Source: MGNI01 sp964353875 (GTDB lineage: Bacteria > Chloroflexota > Anaerolineae > Anaerolineales > E44-bin32). From it: 13,237 nucleotides of DNA. The position numbers were made by a program, and so were the translations under genes. Location: assembly GCA_964353875.1 (NCBI GenBank), contig CAYGXU010000095.1:1-13237 (forward strand), written 5' to 3'. How positions within the stretch are numbered: position 1 is the stretch's first letter; each line of letters starts with the position of its first letter. Positions 1 through 7,301 of the stretch are shown here, in pieces. Below the pieces are notes generated by a model. The model made no database searches, had not been told where the DNA came from, and saw only the letters and a list, made by a program, of their open reading frames with translations.

Positions 1-422
1 CCGGCATCGTCGAGCGCAACCTGCTCGACCGTCTTGCTCAGGAGGGCAACCACGGGGAGGTGCTGGTCTCCCAAGCCTTAGGCTACCTCGCTGCCTCCCG
101 CTATGGTCTGGCTGTCGGTCTTCGCATCCTCCTGCTCTACCAGCTCCTGGGCAGTATATGGTTTTGGCCATGGTATTTGATCTGGCCAATGGCCCTGCTG
201 GCCCTTAGCGGGGATGAACGCATGGTCGTCCTTCTGACGGTAGTGGGCGGTGCAAGCCAGTTGACCCACGTCCTGTGGAATTTTGTTTGGTACTGGATGG
301 GCATCGAATGGGAAACGCTCTACAGCGTTGAAAGGCTGGCTGTACTGTTCATGATCCTGCCCGCTCTCGCAATCTACCTGGTCTACAAACGTCGGGATCA
401 AACAGGACAGTTGCAAACATGA
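1..422 (+). CDS. Integral membrane protein, C-terminal part (GT-C glycosyltransferase-like), 5' end outside window
   Basis: The reading frame is already open from position 3 and stops with TGA at 420-422, so this is the last ~139 residues of a longer protein. The visible part has three or four hydrophobic segments (roughly residues 36-53, 55-72, 77-98 and 112-130 of the fragment). They include an aromatic FWPWYLIWP stretch and the fragment ends in a basic KRR tail. Such W/P/Y-rich segments followed by a short charged loop are common near the C terminus of GT-C fold, polyprenol-phosphate-sugar-using glycosyltransferases (GT39, GT87, DUF2029). That assignment is by resemblance only, because the catalytic N-terminal half is missing. 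A GTG at 60 could be read as a start, but the open upstream frame makes it an unlikely one. It shows no link to the regulated genes further on. Confidence 0.6.
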   Translation, partial: GIVERNLLDRLAQEGNHGEVLVSQALGYLAASRYGLAVGLRILLLYQLLGSIWFWPWYLIWPMALLALSGDERMVVLLTVVGGASQLTHVLWNFVWYWMGIEWETLYSVERLAVLFMILPALAIYLVYKRRDQTGQLQT

Positions 423-605
423 TGATTTTCATAAAATTTCGGCATCTGAGGCCCCTGACATTTGTCAGAGGAGGCTGCGATAATTCTATGAATTTGGCGT
501 CAATGTGAAAACCTGATCGTTTCACTCGATTGAATGCCATTTCCTGTGCGAATATGGAGGGGGGCAACCGTTAAAAAGCGCAGGCTGGCGCAACAGGGAT
601 TAAAA
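423..605. other. Intergenic gap with a small perfect dyad
   Basis: No gene is seen here. The only structure is CTGACA-TT-TGTCAG at 455-468, a perfect 6+2+6 inverted repeat. It is not followed by a T-run, so it is not an intrinsic terminator; it could be an operator or chance. The purine stretch GGAGGGGGG at 556-564 resembles a ribosome binding site but lies about 40 nt from the chosen downstream start. Confidence 0.3.
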
Positions 606-1421
606 ATGTCAAGAAAATACCTGGCATTATTTTCGATCGCTTTTCTTCTGATCTTAGGTCAAAGCTGTGAGCGAAAAGAATCGTCACCTCTGATTCTTAC
701 TATCAAATCCGATAAAGCCTCTTACATGCCTGGAGATTCAATTGAGATCTCTTATGCTATTAAAAATATCGGGTCAGAACCAGTGGGCTTTTATGTTGCA
801 GACCATGGGAATATCGAGCTCGAAGCCTTCGATCTGTCCGGAAACTCCTTGGAGTATTATTTCCATATGACCTGGCAGCGAATTATGCCTTCCCTTTACC
901 CCGATGAATATGTCCTGCTTCAACAAAATCAAGAATGGGCAAGGTCAGAAGCATTTCCCCTGAGAAAAGGAGTGATCGAGGAGTATCCAGAAGCAATAAG
1001 TAAAGAAGATCCTGGAGAACCAATCATCATTCATGATGGCTTCTATATCGACCTGCCCTCCTTCATGCCGAATGACCATATTCTGATCCGCAGCAATCAT
1101 AGCAAAGAAATAAAACTATCTTTGAGATTCTCTTCGAACGACCCGAACCCAAGGAACTTCTCTATAAAAGATTGTGAAGATGCCAATATTTCGCTGGATG
1201 CGTTCCCGGATGAGCTTTCATCAAACAGGATTCATCCGAGTGTGATTTGTGAAGGTGGAGCATGTCCTGAACTTGCTAACGATGAGCAAATTCACGATCC
1301 GAAATCAATGGAGGATATTCATGATCTCGCAATGTACTGCCAACATAAAACCCCGTTAAGCAAAAGCGCCTGGGTAGAAACATTGCCATCAAATATCATC
1401 ACCATTGAAATCAAAGAGTAA
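606..1421 (+). CDS. Hypothetical secreted or lipid-anchored protein, Ig-like N-terminal region
   Basis: The protein has 271 residues. The frame can be opened at an ATG at 534, but the ATG at 606 is preferred: it has AGGGA at 595-599 (6-nt spacing) and begins directly with a signal sequence (MSRKY, then a hydrophobic core at residues 6-18). Cys21 in LGQSC could be a lipid-modified cysteine, but the lipobox is imperfect because Gly, not Leu/Val/Ile, is at -3. Residues ~30-65 (Y-x-PGD-x-I-x-I-x-Y-x-I-x-N-x-G) look like the first strands of a beta-sandwich domain, as in BsuPI-like or other bacterial Ig-like domains. The C-terminal part has four cysteines (in DCED, ICEGGACP and MYCQ) that could form disulfides outside the cell. 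Function is not recognised. It is convergent with the formyltransferase gene and is not part of the GntR regulon. Confidence 0.7.
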   Translation: MSRKYLALFSIAFLLILGQSCERKESSPLILTIKSDKASYMPGDSIEISYAIKNIGSEPVGFYVADHGNIELEAFDLSGNSLEYYFHMTWQRIMPSLYPDEYVLLQQNQEWARSEAFPLRKGVIEEYPEAISKEDPGEPIIIHDGFYIDLPSFMPNDHILIRSNHSKEIKLSLRFSSNDPNPRNFSIKDCEDANISLDAFPDELSSNRIHPSVICEGGACPELANDEQIHDPKSMEDIHDLAMYCQHKTPLSKSAWVETLPSNIITIEIKE

Positions 1422-1556
1422 GAAAGTAACGATAATGCAGCCATCTTCCTCGATAGGGGAATGCCACATTAATAAATGCCAGATAAATAACCTTCTTTTG
1501 CATGAGGTCTGGTTTGAAAAAACATCTTCCGCATTCTTAGACCATATCTAATTGAC

Positions 1557-2525
1557 TCATTTGAACGTCGCGGATAGCCCACTCCTCAAAAGATCGAATA
1601 ACCCTGGCAGCCCAGGCTCGGCAGCGCCTTGCACATCGATATCGGTCAATAAGAGGGCACCTTCCCCGGTTTTCACCAAGACCCCTTCCCCATGGAGAGA
1701 CAGGATCTCGCCCGGATCGTACTTCCCTCTCGTCAGGCGCCCTTCTTTGACAACCCGCGATTTCCACACGGAAACCTTCTTTCCACCCAGATATGTATAC
1801 GCCTCGCCGCTGTAAGTCGGGGTTTCCTTCGGATGACATAAGGCGCGGATGTGAAGTTCAACTTCTTCGGCGGACTTGTCCCAGGGGATGCGAGCATATT
1901 CCGGTTGCCAACGGTAATAGAGACGCTTCACGCCCTCGATCTGATCTTGAGGGATCGCAGGCGCTTTTCCCGCCCGCAGCAAAGGCAGATTTTCAGCGAA
2001 GATACGATGCCCTTCATCCAATAACTTATTGGTTGAGTCATGACCCGTGTCTGTGGGTAAGATGTCAACAGATGCTTGGGCAATCACAGGCCCCGTATCG
2101 ATCCCCTCATCGATCCAGTGCAGCGTGATCCAATTCTTCTCGTCGCCCATGAGCATGTGCCAGCATGAAGGGGTCATCCCCTGACCGCGCGGCAGACGCG
2201 TGGGATGGATGTTCACCGTGCCCCTGGGAGCCACATCCAGCAATGGTCGTTTGAAGATAACACCATAGTGCATGGCGACGATCATATCCGCCTTTAGCTT
2301 TCGCATTTGTTCGACAAAACCGGGCGAATTGACCTCACGCGGGGGTAGCTGATAGACTGGTAGATAGTTGCGGGTTGCCACTTCCTTCACCGACCAACCG
2401 GGCTCGATCCCCGGCCAGGGATCTTCAGGCAGACAAATCACAGCAACGACCTCATCCCCTTGACCGACCATCTCCTGCACACATAGGGCGCCGGTCTTTG
2501 CGTTTACAATGGCGATCACTCGCAT
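1557..2525 (-). CDS. Formyltransferase, methionyl-tRNA formyltransferase-like fold
   Basis: The 322-residue protein has the two-domain build of the 10-formyltetrahydrofolate-dependent formyltransferases: a Rossmann-like catalytic domain (~1-190) and a C-terminal Fmt-type barrel (~200-315). The catalytic triad is visible as Asn105 and His107 in TVNIHPTRLP and Asp143 in DEGIDTG, nearly the same numbering as E. coli Fmt (Asn106, His108, Asp144). The family's SLLPxxxG loop reads TRLPRGQG. ATG 2525 has an AGGAGAG-type Shine-Dalgarno about 8 nt upstream. It lies 53 nt behind the helical protein gene, under the same GntR-type operator at 3758. Housekeeping fmt usually sits with def or rsmB; neither is here. 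It may therefore be a specialised enzyme formylating a small molecule or amino sugar, or linking the locus to the folate C1 pool. The true acceptor cannot be read from the sequence. Confidence 0.85.
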   Translation of the reverse strand: MRVIAIVNAKTGALCVQEMVGQGDEVVAVICLPEDPWPGIEPGWSVKEVATRNYLPVYQLPPREVNSPGFVEQMRKLKADMIVAMHYGVIFKRPLLDVAPRGTVNIHPTRLPRGQGMTPSCWHMLMGDEKNWITLHWIDEGIDTGPVIAQASVDILPTDTGHDSTNKLLDEGHRIFAENLPLLRAGKAPAIPQDQIEGVKRLYYRWQPEYARIPWDKSAEEVELHIRALCHPKETPTYSGEAYTYLGGKKVSVWKSRVVKEGRLTRGKYDPGEILSLHGEGVLVKTGEGALLLTDIDVQGAAEPGLPGLFDLLRSGLSATFK

Positions 2526-2578
2526 GACTCTTCTCTCCTTCCCTTGGACATGAGCATTCTAATTACACCTCAGTATGA

Positions 2579-3574
2579 TTAACCCTTACCTTCCTTCGAC
2601 CATTCCACCAGGGCTCGGTCGAGCAAGATCTTCAGGGCATATCCGATCAGATAGGCGGTTTCGGCCAATACTTCATATTCGTAAGTCTTATCTCCACCAT
2701 GCAAAAGGGCTTTTTCGAGCATGACCACCATTTGAAACGTGGAGCGGACCACATCCGAAGGGAAGATGCCCTGTTGAAGTGCGCCCTGAAACAGTTCGAT
2801 GCGTTCAAGGAGGTCGATGCTCTTCCCATTCAGCTCTGTCAGACGATATCGGTAGCGCAATAGGCTCCAGAGGATAACATCAGCCAATGAAGCTACCAGG
2901 CTTATCGGACTGTAGGATTGCTGCTGCGCGCAACTCAGCGCCAGCTCTTTATGTAAAAGACCGGCGATCTCCACCCCCGCCTTGGGCACCACCCTGCCCA
3001 ACGCATAGCGAGCCAGGGAGGGCTCAACCTCTTTCTTGTCCCAAATCACATCAAATCGTATCGGCGCCAGGCCGCGATAAAAGGCGCTTTCATCCTCCTT
3101 TGAAGAGAAAGCCCTGGCATCAAAGCGCTCCAACATGGCCAAAGTGACATAGGAAGGAAACCTTCGAAGGAGCTTCTCCCGGGATAACCGCATCGTCCTG
3201 GAAAAGCTTTCCGCCACGATCTGATCTTCTTTCAATGCGGCAAGGATATTTGACTTTGCTTTCGCCACATCGAGCGCAAAGCTCCCCAACCCAAGACGGA
3301 AATAGAGGTGGCCTTTATGCAGATGCCCCCACTGGGGCTCAAGTTGTTCCTGGAAGAATTCAATCAGATCCTCCCAATACTGGATAAAAGCTTGGTGGCC
3401 TTCTTCGGCTAAAATTGCATACCCCAACTCATCCGATTCCGGTCCCCAGCTGTAGTCATCACGAGGATCGAATACCTCGGCCTTTTTAATGGAAACTTTT
3501 AAAAGTGTTAAAGCCTCCGTAAATTGTTTTTTCGAAATGTGATTACGGAATGCAGACTTGATTTTTGTGCTCAT
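2579..3574 (-). CDS. Hypothetical all-helical protein, first gene of a GntR-operator unit
   Basis: The product has 331 residues, is rich in Leu, Ala, Glu, Lys and Arg, and is predicted by eye to be almost entirely alpha-helical. There is no signal peptide and no transmembrane segment, so it is probably cytoplasmic. The N-terminal part (HISKKQFTEALTLLKVSIKKA) and the middle (LYFRLGLGSFALDVAKAKSNILAAL) have the amphipathic spacing of helical-repeat (TPR-like) proteins, but no repeat consensus is convincing. I do not recognise a family. ATG 3574 is supported by AGGGAGAG about 9 nt upstream. It is the first gene after a TTGACA-17-TAAAAT promoter carrying the TGGTTATAACCA palindrome, and the formyltransferase follows after 53 nt. 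Co-regulation suggests a role in the same pathway, perhaps as a scaffold or accessory protein; that is inference. Confidence 0.75.
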   Translation of the reverse strand: MSTKIKSAFRNHISKKQFTEALTLLKVSIKKAEVFDPRDDYSWGPESDELGYAILAEEGHQAFIQYWEDLIEFFQEQLEPQWGHLHKGHLYFRLGLGSFALDVAKAKSNILAALKEDQIVAESFSRTMRLSREKLLRRFPSYVTLAMLERFDARAFSSKEDESAFYRGLAPIRFDVIWDKKEVEPSLARYALGRVVPKAGVEIAGLLHKELALSCAQQQSYSPISLVASLADVILWSLLRYRYRLTELNGKSIDLLERIELFQGALQQGIFPSDVVRSTFQMVVMLEKALLHGGDKTYEYEVLAETAYLIGYALKILLDRALVEWSKEGKG

Positions 3575-3757
3575 ATTCAGGCTCTCCCTTTCGATTTAAA
3601 TCTAAGTCGCTTGCGAGTGACACAGGCTGTCAGCGATCGGGGATGAAGCGCTGCATTTCTTCACGAGGAATAGAATCTGCTGTCTAATGACCTCCCCTCA
3701 CGGACAACGTCACCGACCGCATCCGGCAACTATTATTTTCTATCGGAAAAACATAAT
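3575..3757 (-). other. 5' leader of the helical protein/formyltransferase unit
   Basis: About 195 nt separate the predicted transcription start (~3769) from the ATG at 3574. I see no riboswitch consensus, no attenuator-type hairpin with T-run and no credible small gene. The final bases hold the ribosome binding site AGGGAGAG. Confidence 0.35.
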
Positions 3758-3769
3758 TGGTTATAACCA
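3758..3769. promoter_or_regulatory. GntR/HutC-type operator, copy 1
   Basis: TGGTTATAACCA is a perfect 12-bp palindrome. It starts 6 bp after the -10 hexamer of the minus-strand promoter and so covers predicted positions +1 to +12. The GGT-4-ACC form matches the half-site spacing known for HutC-subfamily GntR regulators such as DasR and NagR (GGTCTAGACC-like). It is identical to the palindromes at 4005 and 12637. Confidence 0.85.
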
Positions 3770-3775
3770 GATATG

Positions 3776-3804
3776 ATTTTAGGATGGGCATTTTCAATTG
3801 TCAA
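3776..3804 (-). promoter_or_regulatory. Sigma-70-type promoter for the helical protein and formyltransferase genes
   Basis: Read on the minus strand, TTGACA (3804-3799) is followed by a 17-bp spacer and TAAAAT (3781-3776). The -35 is consensus and the -10 has one mismatch. The predicted start falls at ~3769, on the first base of operator copy 1, so a bound repressor would block initiation. Confidence 0.8.
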
Positions 3805-3954
3805 GCCAAGGATAGCTCCCTCCCCAACAGTATGCTTGGACACGAATTTGAGTAAAATAGTATCGTTTCACAGGATTGTTATGACATGGGTCGAGCAATA
3901 CTATCGAAACTTAGCAACACTTACACAAATGGAGAACGGAGAAGCTCCAAGCTC

Positions 3955-3984
3955 TTGACAATCATCTGGGATGTTCCGTATAAT
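3955..3984 (+). promoter_or_regulatory. Consensus sigma-70 promoter of gntR
   Basis: TTGACA (3955-3960), an 18-bp spacer and TATAAT (3979-3984): both hexamers are perfect. The predicted start is ~3991, giving a leader of about 29 nt that contains the operator at 4005. It is divergent from the promoter at 3776-3804, with 150 bp between the two -35 boxes. Confidence 0.85.
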
Positions 3985-4002
3985 GAGGATTAGATCATTA
4001 TA
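3979..4002. repeat. Inverted repeat overlapping the gntR -10 box
   Basis: TATAATGA (3979-3986) and TCATTATA (3995-4002) are perfect 8-bp inverted arms around an 8-bp spacer. The left arm contains the whole -10 hexamer and the right arm ends 2 bp before operator copy 2. It could be a second protein site at this promoter only, or a chance result of AT-rich sequence. Confidence 0.5.
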
Positions 4003-4004
4003 AC

Positions 4005-4016
4005 TGGTTATAACCA
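4005..4016. promoter_or_regulatory. GntR/HutC-type operator, copy 2 (autoregulatory)
   Basis: TGGTTATAACCA lies 3 nt before the gntR ATG and about 15 nt downstream of the predicted transcription start. With the preceding ATAAC it matches copy 3 over 17 bp (ATAACTGGTTATAACCA). Its position fits negative autoregulation, and it occupies the place where a Shine-Dalgarno would be expected. Confidence 0.85.
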
Positions 4017-4019
4017 ACA

Positions 4020-4790
4020 ATGATAAAAAAGCTTTCCCGCGATTCTGCTATGCCGCTCTATCAGCAGATCAAACAGCGTCTGCTTCAGGATATTCAAACA
4101 GGGGTATTGGAGCCGCATGCCCATCTTCCCTCTGAACGACAATTGGTGGAACAATTCGATGTCAGCCGGATCACGGTACGGCAAGCTTTAACCGAACTTG
4201 TCCAGGGGGGCTATCTCTACACGAAACCATCAAAAGGTTTCTTCGTATCCGAACAAACGCAGCCCTATGATTTAAATGTCTTATTAAGCTTTACCTCGGC
4301 GGCACGCGAACGAGGTTTATCTCCCAGCAGTCGGATTCTGGAGTCGAGCATCATTCCGGCCACCTCTGCCCTCTCACGCCAGCTTCTCATTGGTCTGGGC
4401 TCGGAAGTCGTCTCCCTGGTCCGGCTTCGTTTATTGAATAATGTCCCGGTACGCATCGAGCATGTTTGGCTGCCACACGCAAATTGCCCTGGCATTCTCG
4501 AAAATAACCTTGAAGCCGGTTCGCTCTATGCCCTCCTCTCAGAAAAATTCGACCTCCTGTTAATACGCGCGGAGACATCCATCAGCGCCCGCCTTGCCAG
4601 TGCACAGGAGAGGAATTTACTTGAACTCGCCAATCCCGATGCAGTACTGACCGTTGACCAACTTACCTACACACATCGTGATCGACCGATTGAATTATCC
4701 CTTATGGTGATCCACCCCAGACGGTACCCGCTCCGCTTGGTCCAAGGTGAGGGCGAAACAAGTTTCACTCCGCTTCATAAACCATCCTGA
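4020..4790 (+). CDS. GntR family transcriptional regulator, HutC subfamily (UTRA domain)
   Basis: The 256-residue protein has an N-terminal winged helix-turn-helix (residues ~11-77) with the GntR signature PLYQQIKQRL, LPSERQLVEQFDVSRITVRQAL and a GGYLYTKPSKGFFV wing. A UTRA effector-binding domain follows (~88-245), with the expected R-x-x-N-x-x-P-V-x-I-E-H core around residues 137-148. HutC-type regulators bind sugars, amino sugars, acyl or histidine-derived effectors and leave their operators on binding. The start is taken as ATG 4020, giving the usual short lead before PLYQQI. No Shine-Dalgarno is visible there because the operator sits directly upstream; ATG 4050 (residue 11) also lacks one. 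It heads a likely operon with the GH4 and PfkB genes. The three TGGTTATAACCA palindromes in the window are its probable targets. Confidence 0.93.
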   Translation: MIKKLSRDSAMPLYQQIKQRLLQDIQTGVLEPHAHLPSERQLVEQFDVSRITVRQALTELVQGGYLYTKPSKGFFVSEQTQPYDLNVLLSFTSAARERGLSPSSRILESSIIPATSALSRQLLIGLGSEVVSLVRLRLLNNVPVRIEHVWLPHANCPGILENNLEAGSLYALLSEKFDLLLIRAETSISARLASAQERNLLELANPDAVLTVDQLTYTHRDRPIELSLMVIHPRRYPLRLVQGEGETSFTPLHKPS

Positions 4791-4939
4791 TCCTTCCGAT
4801 AAACAGATGGCACTGGAGCAAAGGCATCAACAATGACGGGGAGAGAGAGAGCCATCGGTAACGGGCCGAACCCCCCAATCCACCGCCAAGAACCTGGAGC
4901 GGCAAGCCTCCATTGTCGGCTTGAGAAGGCAGCCCCTAC
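4791..4939 (+). other. Spacer between gntR and the glycosidase gene
   Basis: These 149 nt contain no TGGTTATAACCA site, no clear promoter and no intrinsic terminator. A weak hairpin, CAAGCC (4903-4908) with GGCTTG (4918-4923), overlaps the GAGAAGG ribosome binding site (4923-4929). Read-through from the gntR promoter is therefore the simplest source of transcription for the next two genes. Confidence 0.35.
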
Positions 4940-6304
4940 ATGAAACTCACCATCATCGGCGGTGGCGGCTTACGAACGCCATTGGCGATCCCTCCCATCC
5001 TGCGCCGCGCCAAACACCTCGGTCTTGAAGAGCTTTGCCTGATGGATATCAACGAAGAGAAGCTGAGGATTTTCAGCGCCATTTCTCGTGAACAAGTAAA
5101 AAAAGAAGGTGATCCCTTCCGCATCTCTTCGACAACTGATGCTTGCAACGCATTAGACGGAGCAAATTTCGTCATTACCACCATCCGCGTTGGAAATGAT
5201 TACGGTCGTGTCCTGGACGAACGCATTGCATTGCGACATGGGATTATTGGCCAGGAGACCACCGGCGCGGGCGGTTTCGCCATGGCTATGCGTAGCATCC
5301 CCGCCATCTTGGATTATGCCAAACTACTCGAAGAAGTAAGTCCAGGCGCCTGGATCTTGAACTTCACTAATCCGGCGGGGATGGTGACTCAAGCCTTGCG
5401 TGATCAAGGCTTCGAACGGACGATTGGGATCTGCGACAGCGCCAATGGCGCACAAAAGGCTGCGGCGAATTGGCATGGGATTAAACCAAGCGATGTGCAA
5501 TCTGAGGTCTTTGGGCTTAATCATCTCTCCTGGGCGCGGTCCGTCACCCATGCCGGGCAAGACTTGCTGCCATCGTTGCTACGAGATGCGCAGTTTCAAT
5601 CCGGTACTTACCTGCGTTTATTCGCTCCTGAACTCATCGAAGACGTCGGAATGTGGCTGAACGAGTATCTTTTTTACTGGTATTACTCCAAACAAGCCAT
5701 TGAGGCAATGAACAATGAGAAACTCACACGCGGCGAAACGATCATGCTCTGGAATCAGGAATTGCTCAATTACCTGCGCCAGGTTGATTTTAAAAACGAT
5801 CCGAATGTTGCCCGAGAACATTACAACAAATACATGAACCGGCGCATTGGCACCTATATGAACTATGGCGTCATAGCGAAAGAGCAGTTGCGCTTAAACG
5901 CCAGTTCCCCTACCATAGCGGAAGAAGAAGGTTACATGGGGGTTGCCTTGGATACGATCCTGAGCCTCCACACTGGGAACCCGTCCCATACGGCGCTGAA
6001 TGTCCCCAATCGAGGCGCGATCGCTTGCATGGCTCCAGAAGATGTGGTTGAGGTCAGTTGCCGTGTGGATGGAAGTGGCGTCCATCCTGTGCAGATTGGG
6101 GAGATCTCGGAGCATCAAAAACTTCTGATGCAGACGGTGAAGCTCTATGAGAAGCTGGCGGTGGAAGCCGTTCTCGAACGTTCGCGTTTCAAAGCAGCCA
6201 AGGCATTGATGATCCACCCCCTGGTTTACTCGTATCCATTGGCCAAGCAGCTTGTCAACGAATATTTGGAAGCCCACGCAGAATATGTTGGCGTGTGGGC
6301 ATAA
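4940..6304 (+). CDS. Glycoside hydrolase family 4 enzyme (6-phospho-glycosidase-like)
   Basis: The 454-residue protein is full length for GH4, the NAD+- and divalent-metal-dependent glycosidases that cleave by oxidation at C3 and elimination. The Rossmann start GGGGLRTPL is at residues 7-15. TTIRVGN (80-86), GQETTGAGGF (104-113) and NFTNPAG (141-147) are the expected family blocks. The metal-binding pair is Cys165 and His195 (GLNHL 192-196), and YYS at 248-250 is near the expected catalytic tyrosine. The overall blocks resemble 6-phospho-beta-glucosidases of the LicH/CelF type. The four-residue signature at the metal cysteine reads CDSA (165-168), which does not match the motifs I know for characterised specificities. 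GAGAAGG lies 10 nt before ATG 4940. It is the second gene of the gntR operon, with a PfkB kinase 18 nt downstream. No PTS is visible, so the phosphorylated substrate, if any, would have to be made by a kinase. Confidence 0.92.
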   Translation: MKLTIIGGGGLRTPLAIPPILRRAKHLGLEELCLMDINEEKLRIFSAISREQVKKEGDPFRISSTTDACNALDGANFVITTIRVGNDYGRVLDERIALRHGIIGQETTGAGGFAMAMRSIPAILDYAKLLEEVSPGAWILNFTNPAGMVTQALRDQGFERTIGICDSANGAQKAAANWHGIKPSDVQSEVFGLNHLSWARSVTHAGQDLLPSLLRDAQFQSGTYLRLFAPELIEDVGMWLNEYLFYWYYSKQAIEAMNNEKLTRGETIMLWNQELLNYLRQVDFKNDPNVAREHYNKYMNRRIGTYMNYGVIAKEQLRLNASSPTIAEEEGYMGVALDTILSLHTGNPSHTALNVPNRGAIACMAPEDVVEVSCRVDGSGVHPVQIGEISEHQKLLMQTVKLYEKLAVEAVLERSRFKAAKALMIHPLVYSYPLAKQLVNEYLEAHAEYVGVWA

Positions 6305-6322
6305 ACACTTATCTAACTGACG

Positions 6323-7234
6323 ATGTCAAATCAGCTTGATATTCTCCTATGGGGCATCTACTTCTGCGATCTGATCTTCACCTCGCTGCCGGACATCCCC
6401 AAACTAGGCGCTGAAATATATAGTCGTGATTTCACCATGATCCCCGGCGGCTGCTACAACACCGCGTTCGCTATGCAGCGCCTTGGCCTGAGGGTGGGCT
6501 GGGCGTGCGATTTCGGTAATGACCTCTTCAGCCAGTTTGTTTTGGAACGCGCGCGCAGCGAGGGGATCGATGCCCGGCTTTTCACTTATCACCCTCGTCC
6601 CGTGCGTCGCATCACCGCTGTATTTTCGTTCTCCCACGATCGCGGTTTTATCAGCTTCATCGATGAGATTGAACAGACATCCGCCGTTCCTTTGATCAAG
6701 CAATACCGACCTCGTTGTTTGCTCTTGCCCCATCTTTATTTTGGCGATGAATATAAAGACCTCTTTGCAGTCGCACGTCAGAACAACACATTGATCTTTA
6801 TGGATTGCCAAAGCACAGGCGTAACCTTGGAGACGCCTGGGGTAAAAGAGGCGTTATCCTCCGTCGATATTTTCTCCCCCAACGAAAGCGAAGCGCTGCA
6901 ACTGACAGGGACAAGCAATGTGGCCGAGGCCCTGACCCTTCTCTCGCAATTCACGTCAACGGTGGTGATCAAAATTGGCAGCCAGGGGGCAATTGCCCAA
7001 TCTGGCAGCCATTTCATCCATGTGCCCGCGCTTGCGGTTCAAGTTGCGGATACCACCGGAGCGGGAGACTGTTTTAATGCTGGCTTCCTTTATGCCTACC
7101 TTACCCAAGGAGCGCCCCTGGAAAGATGTCTTCGGGCAGGTAACTACTGCGGTGGAATCTCCACCACTGCTGTCGGTGGCTCAGCCATTCCCGACGCGCA
7201 ACAACTCGAAGAGCACTTAAATCAATTTGATTAA
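6323..7234 (+). CDS. PfkB/ribokinase family carbohydrate kinase
   Basis: The 303-residue protein is of typical PfkB length. The substrate-side glycine motif is PGGCYNTAFAMQRLG (41-55), with Asn46 at the usual position. PNESE (186-190) and KIGSQGA (217-223) are the middle motifs. DTTGAGDCFNAGF (243-255) is the C-terminal PfkB signature, with the anion-hole glycines and catalytic base Asp249. The family transfers phosphate from ATP to the hydroxymethyl group of sugars or nucleosides; the sugar cannot be told here. The start ATG at 6323 has no clear Shine-Dalgarno and lies 18 nt after the glycosidase stop, so translation may be coupled. It is the last gene before a strong terminator. A role in phosphorylating the sugar released by, or presented to, the GH4 enzyme is inferred from position. 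Confidence 0.92.
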   Translation: MSNQLDILLWGIYFCDLIFTSLPDIPKLGAEIYSRDFTMIPGGCYNTAFAMQRLGLRVGWACDFGNDLFSQFVLERARSEGIDARLFTYHPRPVRRITAVFSFSHDRGFISFIDEIEQTSAVPLIKQYRPRCLLLPHLYFGDEYKDLFAVARQNNTLIFMDCQSTGVTLETPGVKEALSSVDIFSPNESEALQLTGTSNVAEALTLLSQFTSTVVIKIGSQGAIAQSGSHFIHVPALAVQVADTTGAGDCFNAGFLYAYLTQGAPLERCLRAGNYCGGISTTAVGGSAIPDAQQLEEHLNQFD

Positions 7235-7244
7235 GTCGTTTAAA

Positions 7245-7285
7245 ATGGCAACTGCGCCATGACAGTTGCCATATCTTTTATTTTT
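7245..7285 (+). terminator. Intrinsic terminator between two convergent operons
   Basis: ATGGCAACTG (7245-7254) and CAGTTGCCAT (7263-7272) form a perfect 10-bp stem with an 8-nt loop, followed by TCTTTTATTTTT on the plus strand. On the minus strand the stem is followed only by TTTT, so it is strong for the gntR operon and at best weak for the opposite operon. Confidence 0.88.
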
Positions 7286-7301
7286 GATTTGCCCATCCAC
7301 T

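Noticed and set aside
455..468. CTGACA-TT-TGTCAG as a terminator of the first gene
   Set aside because: Loop too short and no T-run follows; kept only as a dyad of unknown meaning.
3773..3958. 61-codon plus-strand open frame between the divergent promoters
   Set aside because: It overlaps the minus-strand promoter, has no ribosome binding site, and its translation shows no protein-like pattern.
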